Shown piece after piece: positions 1 to 4,863 of a stretch of DNA of 5,612 nt. The notes beneath the pieces were generated by a model. The model did no database searches. It saw nothing but the letters and a program-made list of their open reading frames with translations, and was not told the DNA's origin. Each line of letters starts with the position of its first letter. The stretch's first letter is position 1. Both the position numbers and the translations under genes were made by a program. The stretch is from Methylovulum sp. (GTDB lineage Bacteria > Pseudomonadota > Gammaproteobacteria > Methylococcales > Methylomonadaceae): contig JAQTNZ010000205.1 of NCBI GenBank assembly GCA_028713595.1, positions 1-5,612 on the forward strand, written 5' to 3'.

Positions 1-369
1 CTGACCAAAATTTTGTTTGCGTAGTTCCGCTTCGTGGATGGTGACAGTAAAAACTAGCCGTTGGATGTCGGTGGGCACTTTATCAAGCAACACAATGACC
101 GATTCATCATCACCATCACCTGCGCCGGTGCGGTTATCGCCGGTATGTTCCACCGAACCGCACGTGGATTTGGTTTGGTTATAAAAAATAAAGTCGCTGT
201 CCGAACGCACCTTGCCATCATCCTTGACCATAAACGCGCTGGCATCCAAATCAAAATCGGCCCCGTCCGTAGGCCTGGCATCCCAGCCTAAGCCGACAAT
301 GACATTTTTTAGGCTAGGGTCGGTTTTCGATAAACTGATGTTGCCGCCTTTGCTTAACGAAATACTCAT
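1..369 (-). CDS. TerD-family (tellurium/stress resistance) protein, C-terminal part off the window
   Basis: The first 123 residues of a TerD-family protein are visible; the family is usually about 190 residues, so roughly the last third lies beyond the left edge. Seen in the sequence: an N-terminal [13 protein letters not shown], then GLGWD at residues 26-30, the acidic DFDLDASAF at 38-46, and GDGDDE at 84-89. In characterised TerD proteins these acidic clusters bind calcium. The family belongs to the ter stress systems (tellurite, phage and oxidative stress) and is thought to act in the cytoplasm near the membrane, but the exact molecular job is unsettled. The start is the ATG at 369-367, with GGAG (plus positions 380-383) 10 nt upstream. 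No other ter gene is visible, because the downstream side is outside the window. Family assignment is firm; whether it is TerD, TerE or TerZ cannot be decided. Confidence 0.93.
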   Translation of the reverse strand, partial: MSISLSKGGNISLSKTDPSLKNVIVGLGWDARPTDGADFDLDASAFMVKDDGKVRSDSDFIFYNQTKSTCGSVEHTGDNRTGAGDGDDESVIVLLDKVPTDIQRLVFTVTIHEAELRKQNFGQ

Positions 370-379
370 AAAAATTAAT

Positions 380-383
380 CTCC
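380..383 (-). promoter_or_regulatory. Ribosome binding site of the TerD-family gene
   Basis: On the minus strand GGAG lies 10 nt before the ATG at 369-367, which fixes this start. It overlaps the left end of the 10-bp inverted repeat at 381-390, so the boundary of the candidate element described next touches the translation signal. Confidence 0.6.
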
Positions 384-588
384 GGTCATTATGTTAATGG
401 TAAGACTTTAGTTTCAGACATGGGGACGCAAGGCCAATAAAGCAAGGCAAGCCCGCGAAGCCTATTACGGCAACACAGAGCCAATACCTGCGGCTATCAT
501 AACCTGTAATAGGTGGTTTTCCTAGCCAAGCGCTATGCAACAGATACGGCTTGCGGATGGCTTTTTTTGCAAATAAAAAATGACCGGA
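381..588. repeat. Candidate miniature inverted-repeat element or structured intergenic element
   Basis: A block of about 208 bp is bounded by a perfect 10-bp inverted repeat: TCCGGTCATT at 381-390 and AATGACCGGA at 579-588. Positions 421-480 are about 57% GC, while 601-660 are about 23% GC, so the block is compositionally distinct from the DNA towards the next gene. Inside, CCTATTAC (461-468) can pair with GTAATAGG (506-513), enclosing a smaller AGCC/GGCT hairpin (479-482 with 492-495). A further bulged hairpin ends in seven T (524-568). On the minus strand one frame stays open for 74 codons without an ATG. This could be a non-autonomous MITE-like repeat, the leader RNA of the TerD-family gene, or a plus-strand small RNA. 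I see no clear target-site duplication. A 10-bp inverted repeat alone can arise by chance, so this is tentative. Confidence 0.35.
524..568 (+). terminator. Possible plus-strand rho-independent terminator (bulged hairpin plus T run)
   Basis: AGCC and AAGC (524-531) can pair with GCTT (549-552) and GGCT (559-562), leaving a 6-nt bulge, and seven T follow at 562-568. No annotated plus-strand gene lies upstream, so if it works it would end an RNA made from the 381-568 block. The bulge makes it weaker than a standard terminator. Confidence 0.3.
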
Positions 589-704
589 ACCTCCTAGGCT
601 GAGTTTTTGAATTATTTCTTATTTATTTTCAATTTGTTGCAAAATACTAGCAAATAGCGATATAAACCCTTGTCGGATTAGTGGGTAAATTTTAATTTAT
701 AGTT

Positions 705-733
705 TTGACACAACACGGTTATCGTGATAAAAA
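705..733 (+). promoter_or_regulatory. Sigma70-type promoter of the small membrane protein gene
   Basis: A perfect -35 hexamer TTGACA (705-710) is followed by a 17-nt spacer and the hexamer TAAAAA (728-733), which matches TATAAT at four of six positions. It is preceded by TG at 725-726 in the extended -10 position. The predicted transcription start is near 740, giving a leader of about 105 nt. Confidence 0.55.
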
Positions 734-765
734 TTGCACCGTTGTTTAAGAAAACTTTCGACAAC

Positions 766-805
766 CGACCCATACACTATGGGTTGCTCCCTTGTAGGAA
801 AGGGG
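766..805 (+). promoter_or_regulatory. Two adjacent hairpins in the 5' leader of the small membrane protein gene
   Basis: The first hairpin is a perfect 7-bp stem, ACCCATA (768-774) with TATGGGT (778-784), closed by a three-base loop and extendable at 766-767 with 785-786 by one G-T wobble and one C-G pair. Immediately after, CCCTT (789-793) pairs with AAGGG (800-804) around a 6-nt loop. No T run follows either stem, so they do not look like a terminator. They end about 30 nt before the Shine-Dalgarno sequence. They could stabilise the mRNA or bind a regulator. I recognise no known riboswitch. Confidence 0.4.
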
Positions 806-833
806 AATAACAAAAATATTAATAACTATAGAT

Positions 834-837
834 GAGG
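834..837 (+). promoter_or_regulatory. Ribosome binding site of the small membrane protein gene
   Basis: GAGG lies 8 nt before the ATG at 846, in an otherwise AT-rich stretch. It supports translation of this short gene. Confidence 0.6.
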
Positions 838-845
838 ATTTAGAA

Positions 846-1055
846 ATGGCTGAAGTACAAGAAGACAACACATTGTGGTTCATCGTTGGTGGCTGTATCG
901 CTGCAATCGTTCTTTTAGTAGTTTTACTGAAAAAAGACGAAACCAAACATTTACAAAGCGGCGCTGTTGCTGCGCTGCAAACTGAAACTTTTTCTAAAAT
1001 AGAAAAAAGACACACTAGCAACAACGCTACTGCTGCTCAAATTTCAGGCAAATAA
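846..1055 (+). CDS. Small single-pass membrane protein of unknown function
   Basis: A 69-residue protein I do not recognise. Residues 1-9 are short and acidic. Residues 10-28 form one strongly hydrophobic segment (LWFIVGGCIAAIVLLVVLL) that contains a GxxxA pattern (G16, A20) and one cysteine (C17). Two lysines (29-30) follow, then a polar tail of about 40 residues ending in SGK. The lysines after the helix suggest a short N-terminus outside and the tail in the cytoplasm. No signal peptidase site is evident, so the helix is probably an anchor. The start at 846 is supported by GAGG at 834-837, 8 nt upstream. The gene is coding by context: it has its own promoter, Shine-Dalgarno sequence and strong terminator, so it is a single-gene unit, perhaps well expressed. 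An assembly subunit or a regulator of a membrane complex are possible roles, but nothing in the sequence decides. Confidence 0.75.
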   Translation: MAEVQEDNTLWFIVGGCIAAIVLLVVLLKKDETKHLQSGAVAALQTETFSKIEKRHTSNNATAAQISGK

Positions 1056-1062
1056 AACCAAT

Positions 1063-1100
1063 ACCCCTCCGCATGAACATCTCATCGGAGGGGTTTTGTT
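1063..1100 (+). terminator. Strong rho-independent terminator after the small membrane protein gene
   Basis: ACCCCTCCG (1063-1071) pairs perfectly with CGGAGGGGT (1086-1094). The loop itself can form a small ATGA/TCAT stem (1073-1076 with 1082-1085). TTTTGTT follows the stem. It begins 7 nt after the stop codon. Read on the minus strand, the stem is followed by the T-rich TATTGGTTTTATTT, so it may also stop transcripts arriving from the smpB-hydrolase-hopJ operon, where I see no other terminator. Confidence 0.85.
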
Positions 1101-1218
1101 ATCCGCAAAGGCAATACCCTCTTAAAGATTAGCTACGGCTGGCCAATAATGGCTGAGTCGCTTCCCCCCTTTTTAACTCCCTCTATAGCATCTTCGGTTT
1201 AGGCTGGCTGTAACAAGC
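1101..1218. other. Convergent intergenic region with no gene
   Basis: This stretch lies between the terminator of the small membrane protein gene and the end of hopJ. It contains a weak GGCCA/TGGCT hairpin with an ATAA loop (about 1142-1155) and a pyrimidine run at about 1161-1175. I found no open frame with a start signal and no convincing terminator of its own. Confidence 0.5.
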
Positions 1219-1578
1219 TCATCCTTTACGCGCTGACAAGGCATCGCCCTCAAAACCAATCCCATCCCAGCCGTATTGCATAAACAGCCTGATGTTTGGG
1301 TGTCCGGCACCGTCCGGGTCATTTAGCACATCTTGCCGATAATAATCGCCAAACAAATTTAAGGTGGCTTGTTGGCTCAGTTGATGGATTTGGGCGAAGG
1401 CAAAAATCTTGCAAGAGCCTTCATTGGTGCCCGCAGGGCTGACCAAACGGCCATCACCTAGGCCATTGCTGAAGGCGGTCGGCGTGTAATGGTAATGTTC
1501 ACCAATGACCGCGATAGTCTCGGCAAAGCTGACGGGGATATTTTCGGCTATTTTTTCAAGAAATACAGATAACGGCAT
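1219..1578 (-). CDS. HopJ-family (type III effector HopJ-like) protein
   Basis: A 119-residue protein with the HopJ family signature along most of its length. Visible motifs are FSNGLGD (36-42), RLVSPAGTNEGSCKIFAF (44-61), FGDYYR (76-81), DPDG (87-90), and NIRLFMQYGWDGIGF (95-109). The family takes its name from a Pseudomonas syringae effector, but members are widespread in free-living proteobacteria without type III secretion, and their function is unknown. There is no signal peptide, so it is probably cytoplasmic. It is the last gene of the smpB-hydrolase operon: its ATG (1578-1576) follows the upstream TGA by 3 nt. No clear Shine-Dalgarno sequence precedes it, which points to translational coupling. 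Length is normal for the family. The family call is firm; no role can be assigned. Confidence 0.92.
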   Translation of the reverse strand: MPLSVFLEKIAENIPVSFAETIAVIGEHYHYTPTAFSNGLGDGRLVSPAGTNEGSCKIFAFAQIHQLSQQATLNLFGDYYRQDVLNDPDGAGHPNIRLFMQYGWDGIGFEGDALSARKG

Positions 1579-1581
1579 AAG

Positions 1582-2142
1582 TCAACGCAGTAATCGGGAT
1601 AGGGTTTTAAATTCAGGATGGGTGGCATCACGTAGCCATTCAAACAACACCGATTCGCTATTGGTGATGGTCGCACCTTGTTGGCGTAGCCGTTTGAGTG
1701 CGTAGCGTTTGTGTTCTTGGTTGCGCGAACAGACCGTGTCGGCAACAATGTGCACTTGATAGCCGCTAAAGAGCAGGCCTAAAGCGGTCTGTAAGATGCA
1801 GACATGGGTTTCTTGGCCGATCAGGATAACTTGCTTACGGCCACAGGTTTGCAACGCTTCGGTAAAGCCCGGCGCGGCGGTGCAGGCAAAGCCGGTTTTG
1901 GCAAAAATCGGCGTATGTTCGGGCAGTTTTTCGAGCAATTCAGGTTCGGTGTTACCCAAACCTTGCGGATATTGTTCAGTGACCAGCACCGGAATTGCCA
2001 GATGTTGGGACGCGGTCAACAAGATGACCGTATTTTTGCGCAACAGGTCGGCTTCTGCCATGACCGCCGTCAACTTGGTTTGTATGTCAACCATCACCAG
2101 GACGCTGTTCTGCGCCGATAATAAGTTAGGATGCTTATTCAT
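1582..2142 (-). CDS. Isochorismatase-family (cysteine hydrolase) protein
   Basis: A 186-residue alpha/beta hydrolase of the isochorismatase/cysteine hydrolase superfamily. The expected catalytic triad is visible: Asp19 in VMVDIQ, Lys82 in FAKTGF, and the nucleophile Cys115 in GQETHVCILQTA. The residues before that cysteine match the usual position of the cis-peptide bond. The protein also has the motif TEQYPQGLG (55-63). The overall pattern is closest to the ISOC1/ISOC2 and YcaC-like group rather than to nicotinamidases or true isochorismatases, and the substrate is unknown. It is probably cytoplasmic, with no signal peptide. The ATG lies 6 nt after the smpB stop codon and the TGA lies 3 nt before the hopJ start, so it is the middle gene of a compact operon. 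A weak AAGG at the end of smpB could serve as Shine-Dalgarno sequence. Length is normal for the family. Confidence 0.93.
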   Translation of the reverse strand: MNKHPNLLSAQNSVLVMVDIQTKLTAVMAEADLLRKNTVILLTASQHLAIPVLVTEQYPQGLGNTEPELLEKLPEHTPIFAKTGFACTAAPGFTEALQTCGRKQVILIGQETHVCILQTALGLLFSGYQVHIVADTVCSRNQEHKRYALKRLRQQGATITNSESVLFEWLRDATHPEFKTLSRLLR

Positions 2143-2148
2143 AGCCGC

Positions 2149-2634
2149 TTAGCCTTTTTTCATAATTCGTGCTTTTTCACGCTGCCAGTCACGGTCTTTA
2201 GAGGCCGCCCGTTTATCGTGCAATTGCTTGCCTTTTGCCAAACCAATTTCCAGCTTGGCGCGTCCGTTTTTCCAATACATCGACAAAGGGATTAAGGTGT
2301 AACCCTTGCGCTCGACCGCACCGATCAGTTTATTCAGCTCATAACGGTTGAGCAGCAACTTTTTCGAACGCACCGCTTCGGGGTTGATATGCGTGGATGC
2401 CGACAATAAGGCGGAAATATGCGCACCCGACAACCACGCTTCCCCGCGCTTTATCGCCACATAACTTTCTTTCAGTTGCACTTTGCCCGCCCGTAGGCTT
2501 TTTACTTCCCAGCCTTGTAAGACCAGCCCCGCCTCAAAGCGCTCTTCTATGAAGTATTCGTGGGTCGCTTGGCGGTTGACGGCAATCGTCGAATTTTGTT
2601 GGGATTTCGCTTTTTTAGAATTTTTATCGGCCAT
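2149..2634 (-). CDS. smpB: SsrA-binding protein SmpB
   Basis: SmpB binds tmRNA (SsrA) and takes it to ribosomes stalled on broken mRNAs, where its C-terminal tail occupies the empty mRNA channel. The protein has 161 residues, the usual length. Residues 20-48 carry the conserved core start: NRQATHEY, then [15 protein letters not shown] (34-48). The mid region has [20 protein letters not shown]. The tail has [13 protein letters not shown] followed by [11 protein letters not shown], the basic region that becomes helical in the mRNA path. The start is the ATG at 2634-2632. No good Shine-Dalgarno sequence is visible before it, but the residues that follow match the short lysine-rich start of the family. 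It leads an operon with the hydrolase and hopJ, and it is divergent from the sodium symporter gene. Confidence 0.98.
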   Translation of the reverse strand: MADKNSKKAKSQQNSTIAVNRQATHEYFIEERFEAGLVLQGWEVKSLRAGKVQLKESYVAIKRGEAWLSGAHISALLSASTHINPEAVRSKKLLLNRYELNKLIGAVERKGYTLIPLSMYWKNGRAKLEIGLAKGKQLHDKRAASKDRDWQREKARIMKKG

Positions 2635-2714
2635 AGGGCGGGAAGGACATTTAATGGGTAAAAGGATTGCCGTCGGCCTTAAATTTAAAACTGACGCAAC
2701 GGAATAATTTTGCT

Positions 2715-2742
2715 ATTTTACGCGATAATAATTCGATGATAA
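2715..2742 (-). promoter_or_regulatory. Candidate smpB promoter
   Basis: On the minus strand TTATCA (plus 2737-2742) and TAAAAT (plus 2715-2720) are separated by 16 nt. They match the sigma70 hexamers at four and five of six positions. Transcription would start near 2708, about 74 nt before the smpB ATG. The region is AT-rich, so chance matches are easy. Confidence 0.35.
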
Positions 2743-2747
2743 TAATT
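2724..2747 (+). repeat. Short direct repeat GATAATAATT in the divergent intergenic region
   Basis: GATAATAATT occurs at 2724-2733 and again at 2738-2747, a 14-bp period, inside the smpB/symporter divergent promoter region. Each copy contains GATAAT, a five-of-six match to a -10 element, so one may be the symporter -10. No good -35 element was found for either. Confidence 0.4.
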
Positions 2748-2759
2748 AAAATGGGCTTT

Positions 2760-2763
2760 GAGG
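2760..2763 (+). promoter_or_regulatory. Ribosome binding site that selects the symporter start at 2772
   Basis: GAGG at 2760-2763 lies 8 nt before the ATG at 2772. The open frame extends upstream with an ATG at 2667, but that extension covers AT-rich promoter DNA and adds residues absent from the family. The 2772 start is therefore preferred. Confidence 0.65.
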
Positions 2764-2771
2764 CTATCCAC

Positions 2772-4130
2772 ATGACAGACATAAAAAAATCACCCCAAGG
2801 CGAATGGTCATCCCATTTTGCCTTTGTTCTGGCGGCCACCGGTTCCGCCGTGGGTTTGGGCAATATCTGGAAATTTCCGTACATCACCGGCGAGCATGGC
2901 GGCGGGGCGTTTGTCCTGGTGTATTTGCTGTGCGTGATGCTGATTGGCGTGCCTATTATGATGGCGGAAACCCTGATGGGCCGCCGTGGCCGGCATAATC
3001 CGATCACTACGATGGAACATCTGACCGCTGAGGCTAAGGCCGATGAGCATTGGCATTATTTGGGCTGGATGGGCATTATCGCCGGTATTTTAATCTTATC
3101 CTATTATAGCGTGATTGCCGGTTGGGCATCGGCCTACGTCCTGAAAGCCTTCACAGGCAGTTTTTTTGGCGCGGATGCCGGTGCGGTCAAGCAACTGTTT
3201 GCCGACTTTATCGCCAGCCCTATCCAGCTTATTTTCTGGCATAGCGCGTTCATGTTGGCGACTATGTGGATAGTCAAACAAGGTATCCATAACGGTTTGG
3301 AAAAAGCCCTGCGCTGGTTGATGCCGAGCTTGTTTGTGCTGCTGATTTTATTGGTCGGCTATGCCATGACCACCCCTGGCTATTTCCAAGGCCTGCATTT
3401 TTTGTTTAACGTCGATTTTAGTAAGTTGACGGGCAATTCGGTGTTGGTGGCGATGGGCCAAGCTTTTTTTAGCTTTGGGTTGGGTATGGGGGCGGTGATG
3501 GTTTACGGCGCTTATCTGCCGAAAAAAGTCTCCATTACCGAAACGGTGCTGGTTGTGTCCTTGGCCGACACGGTGGTCGCTTTGTTAGCGGGCATTATCA
3601 TTTTCCCGATTGTGTTTAGCAACGGCTTGCAGCCTGATATGGGCCCCGGGCTGATTTTTGAGACCTTGCCGATTGCCTTTGGTTCGATGTTTGGCGGCTG
3701 GCTGTTCGGGATTATGTTTTTTGTCATGCTGGTGCTGGCGGCCTTGTCCTCATCGGTCGCCCTGATTGAACCGGCGGTGGCTTGGCTGATTGAGACCCGT
3801 GGTTTTAGCCGCGAAAAAGCCGCGCTTTGGGCGGGTTTGGTGACGTGGGCCGTTGGCTTTGCCAGTATCTTTTCTTTCAATAGCTGGTCAGAATTTAAGC
3901 TGTTTGGGCATACGTTGTTCGACTTGATCGATTATGTGACCGCCAACCTGATGTTGCCGATAGGTGGTTTTGCGATTGCTATTTTTGCTGGTTGGATGAT
4001 GGCCCTGCAACACAGCGAAGCCGAACTGGACTTGCCTAAAGCACAGTACCAGATTTGGCATTTGCTTATCAAATACCTAGCACCTGCGGGGGTGTTTTTC
4101 GTTTTTTTACATGTTGTAGGAGTGCTTTAA
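2772..4130 (+). CDS. Sodium-dependent transporter, neurotransmitter:sodium symporter (NSS/SLC6) family
   Basis: A 452-residue inner-membrane transporter with the LeuT fold, expected to import an amino acid-like solute with sodium. Eleven hydrophobic helices can be traced, at roughly 15-36, 45-65, 95-120, 150-168, 181-200, 223-247, 257-282, 304-335, 350-371, 385-410 and 428-450. This matches the 11-helix bacterial branch (TnaT, MhsT). Helix 1 has the unwound signature GSAVGLGNIWKFPY (24-37), with Gly24, Ala26, Val27 and Asn31 at the LeuT sodium-site positions. Helix 6 has FFSFGLGMGA (232-241). Helix 8 has AALSSSVAL (323-331), with Ala323, Ser326 and Ser327 at sodium site 2. Lys34 replaces the arginine of the LeuT outer gate. 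Asp387 in helix 10 is a candidate partner for that residue. The substrate cannot be read from the sequence. Its TAA is 2 nt before ratA, implying co-transcription. Confidence 0.95.
   Translation: MTDIKKSPQGEWSSHFAFVLAATGSAVGLGNIWKFPYITGEHGGGAFVLVYLLCVMLIGVPIMMAETLMGRRGRHNPITTMEHLTAEAKADEHWHYLGWMGIIAGILILSYYSVIAGWASAYVLKAFTGSFFGADAGAVKQLFADFIASPIQLIFWHSAFMLATMWIVKQGIHNGLEKALRWLMPSLFVLLILLVGYAMTTPGYFQGLHFLFNVDFSKLTGNSVLVAMGQAFFSFGLGMGAVMVYGAYLPKKVSITETVLVVSLADTVVALLAGIIIFPIVFSNGLQPDMGPGLIFETLPIAFGSMFGGWLFGIMFFVMLVLAALSSSVALIEPAVAWLIETRGFSREKAALWAGLVTWAVGFASIFSFNSWSEFKLFGHTLFDLIDYVTANLMLPIGGFAIAIFAGWMMALQHSEAELDLPKAQYQIWHLLIKYLAPAGVFFVFLHVVGVL
4118..4122 (+). promoter_or_regulatory. Ribosome binding site of ratA inside the symporter gene
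   Basis: AGGAG lies within the last codons of the symporter gene, 10 nt before the ratA ATG at 4133. This supports the short ratA product over an in-frame start at 4055, and it couples the two genes. Confidence 0.6.
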
Positions 4131-4132
4131 GG

Positions 4133-4564
4133 ATGACGGTTGTACAAAAAAGCGCCTTGGTCAAATTCTCTGCCCAGCAAATGTTTGACTTGGTCAATGA
4201 CATTGAAGCGTATCCGCAATTTTTACCGTGGTGCAGCGGTAGCCGCATCCTCAAACGCGCCCATGATATAGTTGAAGCGGAATTGTCCATCTCCAAAGGT
4301 GGTTTTAAAAAATCTTTCTCCACACGCAATTGCATTGACCAAGGCGGCAAAATAACCGTGTCTTTGCTGGACGGGCCGTTTTCGTATCTGGAAGGGGTTT
4401 GGAATTTTATGCCCTTGCGTGAAGATGCCAGTAAAATCACCTTGGATTTGGAATTTGAAATGTCCGGTAAAATCGCCAGCTTGGCGTTCGGGGCGGTGTT
4501 TAACCAAATTTGCAATACCATGGTCAGCTCTTTCACTAACCGCGCCAAGCAAGTGTATGTCTGA
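4133..4564 (+). CDS. ratA: RatA/YfjG-like START-domain protein (COQ10-related)
   Basis: A 143-residue single-domain protein of the polyketide cyclase/START fold, related to mitochondrial COQ10. The family binds a hydrophobic ligand, and COQ10 homologues support ubiquinone function in respiration. In Escherichia coli the product was also reported to inhibit 70S ribosome assembly, hence the name RatA. Seen in the sequence: residues 17-34 (MFDLVNDIEAYPQFLPWC), the best family signature; SKGGFKKSFSTRN in the middle; and a C-terminal amphipathic helix near FNQICNTMVSSFTNRAKQVY. Length matches the family when the start at 4133 is used. The gene follows the symporter by 2 nt and overlaps rnfH by 8 nt. 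The ratA-rnfH pair close to smpB is the standard gammaproteobacterial arrangement. Which role applies here, quinone binding or ribosome-related, cannot be decided from sequence. Confidence 0.95.
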   Translation: MTVVQKSALVKFSAQQMFDLVNDIEAYPQFLPWCSGSRILKRAHDIVEAELSISKGGFKKSFSTRNCIDQGGKITVSLLDGPFSYLEGVWNFMPLREDASKITLDLEFEMSGKIASLAFGAVFNQICNTMVSSFTNRAKQVYV

Positions 4565-4835
4565 GCTGTTAGCCATTGAAGTGGCCTATGCCACGCCCGA
4601 TCAACAAATCCTGTTGGCGTTGCAGTTGCAACCCCCGGCCACTGTTGGCGCGGCCATTGAAGCCTCCGGGATAGTGTCCCGTTACCCTGAGCTGGCGGGG
4701 GCAACGCTGACGGTCGGCATTTTCGGGCGGGTCACGGCTTTGGAGCAGCCTTTAAAAACGGGCGATAGGGTGGAAATCTACCGCCCGTTAATCCATGACC
4801 CTAAAGAAGCGCGGCGGCAACGGGCGGCAAAGTAA
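4557..4835 (+). CDS. rnfH: RnfH family protein (UPF0125), beta-grasp fold
   Basis: A 92-residue ubiquitin-like beta-grasp protein. Motifs typical of the family are IEVAYATPDQQ (7-17), the central SGIVSRYPEL (37-46), VGIFGR (53-58), and the closing GDRVEIYRPL (69-78) followed by DPKEARRQRA (81-90). It was named after rnf loci, but in gammaproteobacteria it usually sits next to ratA (in E. coli as ratB/yfjF). A precise biochemical role is not established. The ATG at 4557 lies inside the end of ratA, giving the overlap ATGTCTGA (4557-4564), so the two are translationally coupled. It is the last gene of the plus-strand unit, with the next gene convergent 14 nt away. Length is normal. Confidence 0.95.
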   Translation: MSELLAIEVAYATPDQQILLALQLQPPATVGAAIEASGIVSRYPELAGATLTVGIFGRVTALEQPLKTGDRVEIYRPLIHDPKEARRQRAAK

Positions 4836-4842
4836 AACCTGC

Positions 4843-4863
4843 CTTGCCATTACGACGGGCAAG
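4843..4863 (-). terminator. Possible terminator of the surface-protein gene in the convergent gap
   Basis: CTTGCC and GGCAAG (4843-4848 with 4858-4863) form a 6-bp stem with a 9-nt loop. On the minus strand GCAGGTTTTAC follows, a short T run a few bases after the stem. The stem includes the last codons and the loop holds the stop codon of the minus-strand gene. Read on the plus strand, no T run follows, so it is a poor terminator for rnfH. Confidence 0.3.

Larger units (their letters stand above)
394..845. other. Gene-poor intergenic region between the TerD-family gene and the small membrane protein gene
   Basis: No convincing ATG-started gene is present in this stretch. The left part is the GC-richer inverted-repeat block. 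From about 600 to 700 the DNA is strongly AT-rich with no readable signal. From 705 onward lie a promoter and two leader hairpins belonging to the gene at 846. The minus-strand promoter of the TerD-family gene should also sit in this region, but I could not assign a convincing -35/-10 pair. Confidence 0.6.

Noticed and set aside
391..421. Ten-codon minus-strand open frame ([10 protein letters not shown]) as a leader peptide of the TerD-family gene
   Set aside because: It has no Shine-Dalgarno sequence before its ATG, no run of regulatory codons and no attenuator structure after it.
420..470. Cyclic di-GMP (GEMM-I) riboswitch, suggested by GGGGACGCAAGGCC on the plus strand
   Set aside because: The resemblance to the GGGACGCAAAGCC half is partial. 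The required upstream half and the GAAA-type loop are absent, and the nearest downstream plus-strand gene is over 350 nt away.
746..1024. 92-residue minus-strand open frame opposite the small membrane protein
   Set aside because: The plus strand carries the promoter, Shine-Dalgarno sequence, membrane helix and terminator. The minus frame runs through the leader hairpins and has no start signal.
1796..2152. Plus-strand open frames opposite the isochorismatase-family gene
   Set aside because: They lie antisense to a gene with an intact catalytic triad, and their translations are cysteine/arginine-rich without a recognisable domain.
2667..2771. Longer N-terminus of the symporter starting at 2667
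   Set aside because: The 35 extra residues translate the AT-rich divergent promoter region and do not fit the family start. The ATG at 2772 has a good Shine-Dalgarno sequence and begins just before the conserved EWSSHFAF.
4055..4132. Longer RatA starting at 4055
   Set aside because: The extension would overlap the symporter's final helix in another frame and adds residues not found in RatA. The ATG at 4133 gives the normal family length and has AGGAG upstream.
4069..4704. 211-residue minus-strand open frame across ratA and rnfH
   Set aside because: It is antisense to two well-supported conserved genes and its translation has no domain-like pattern.
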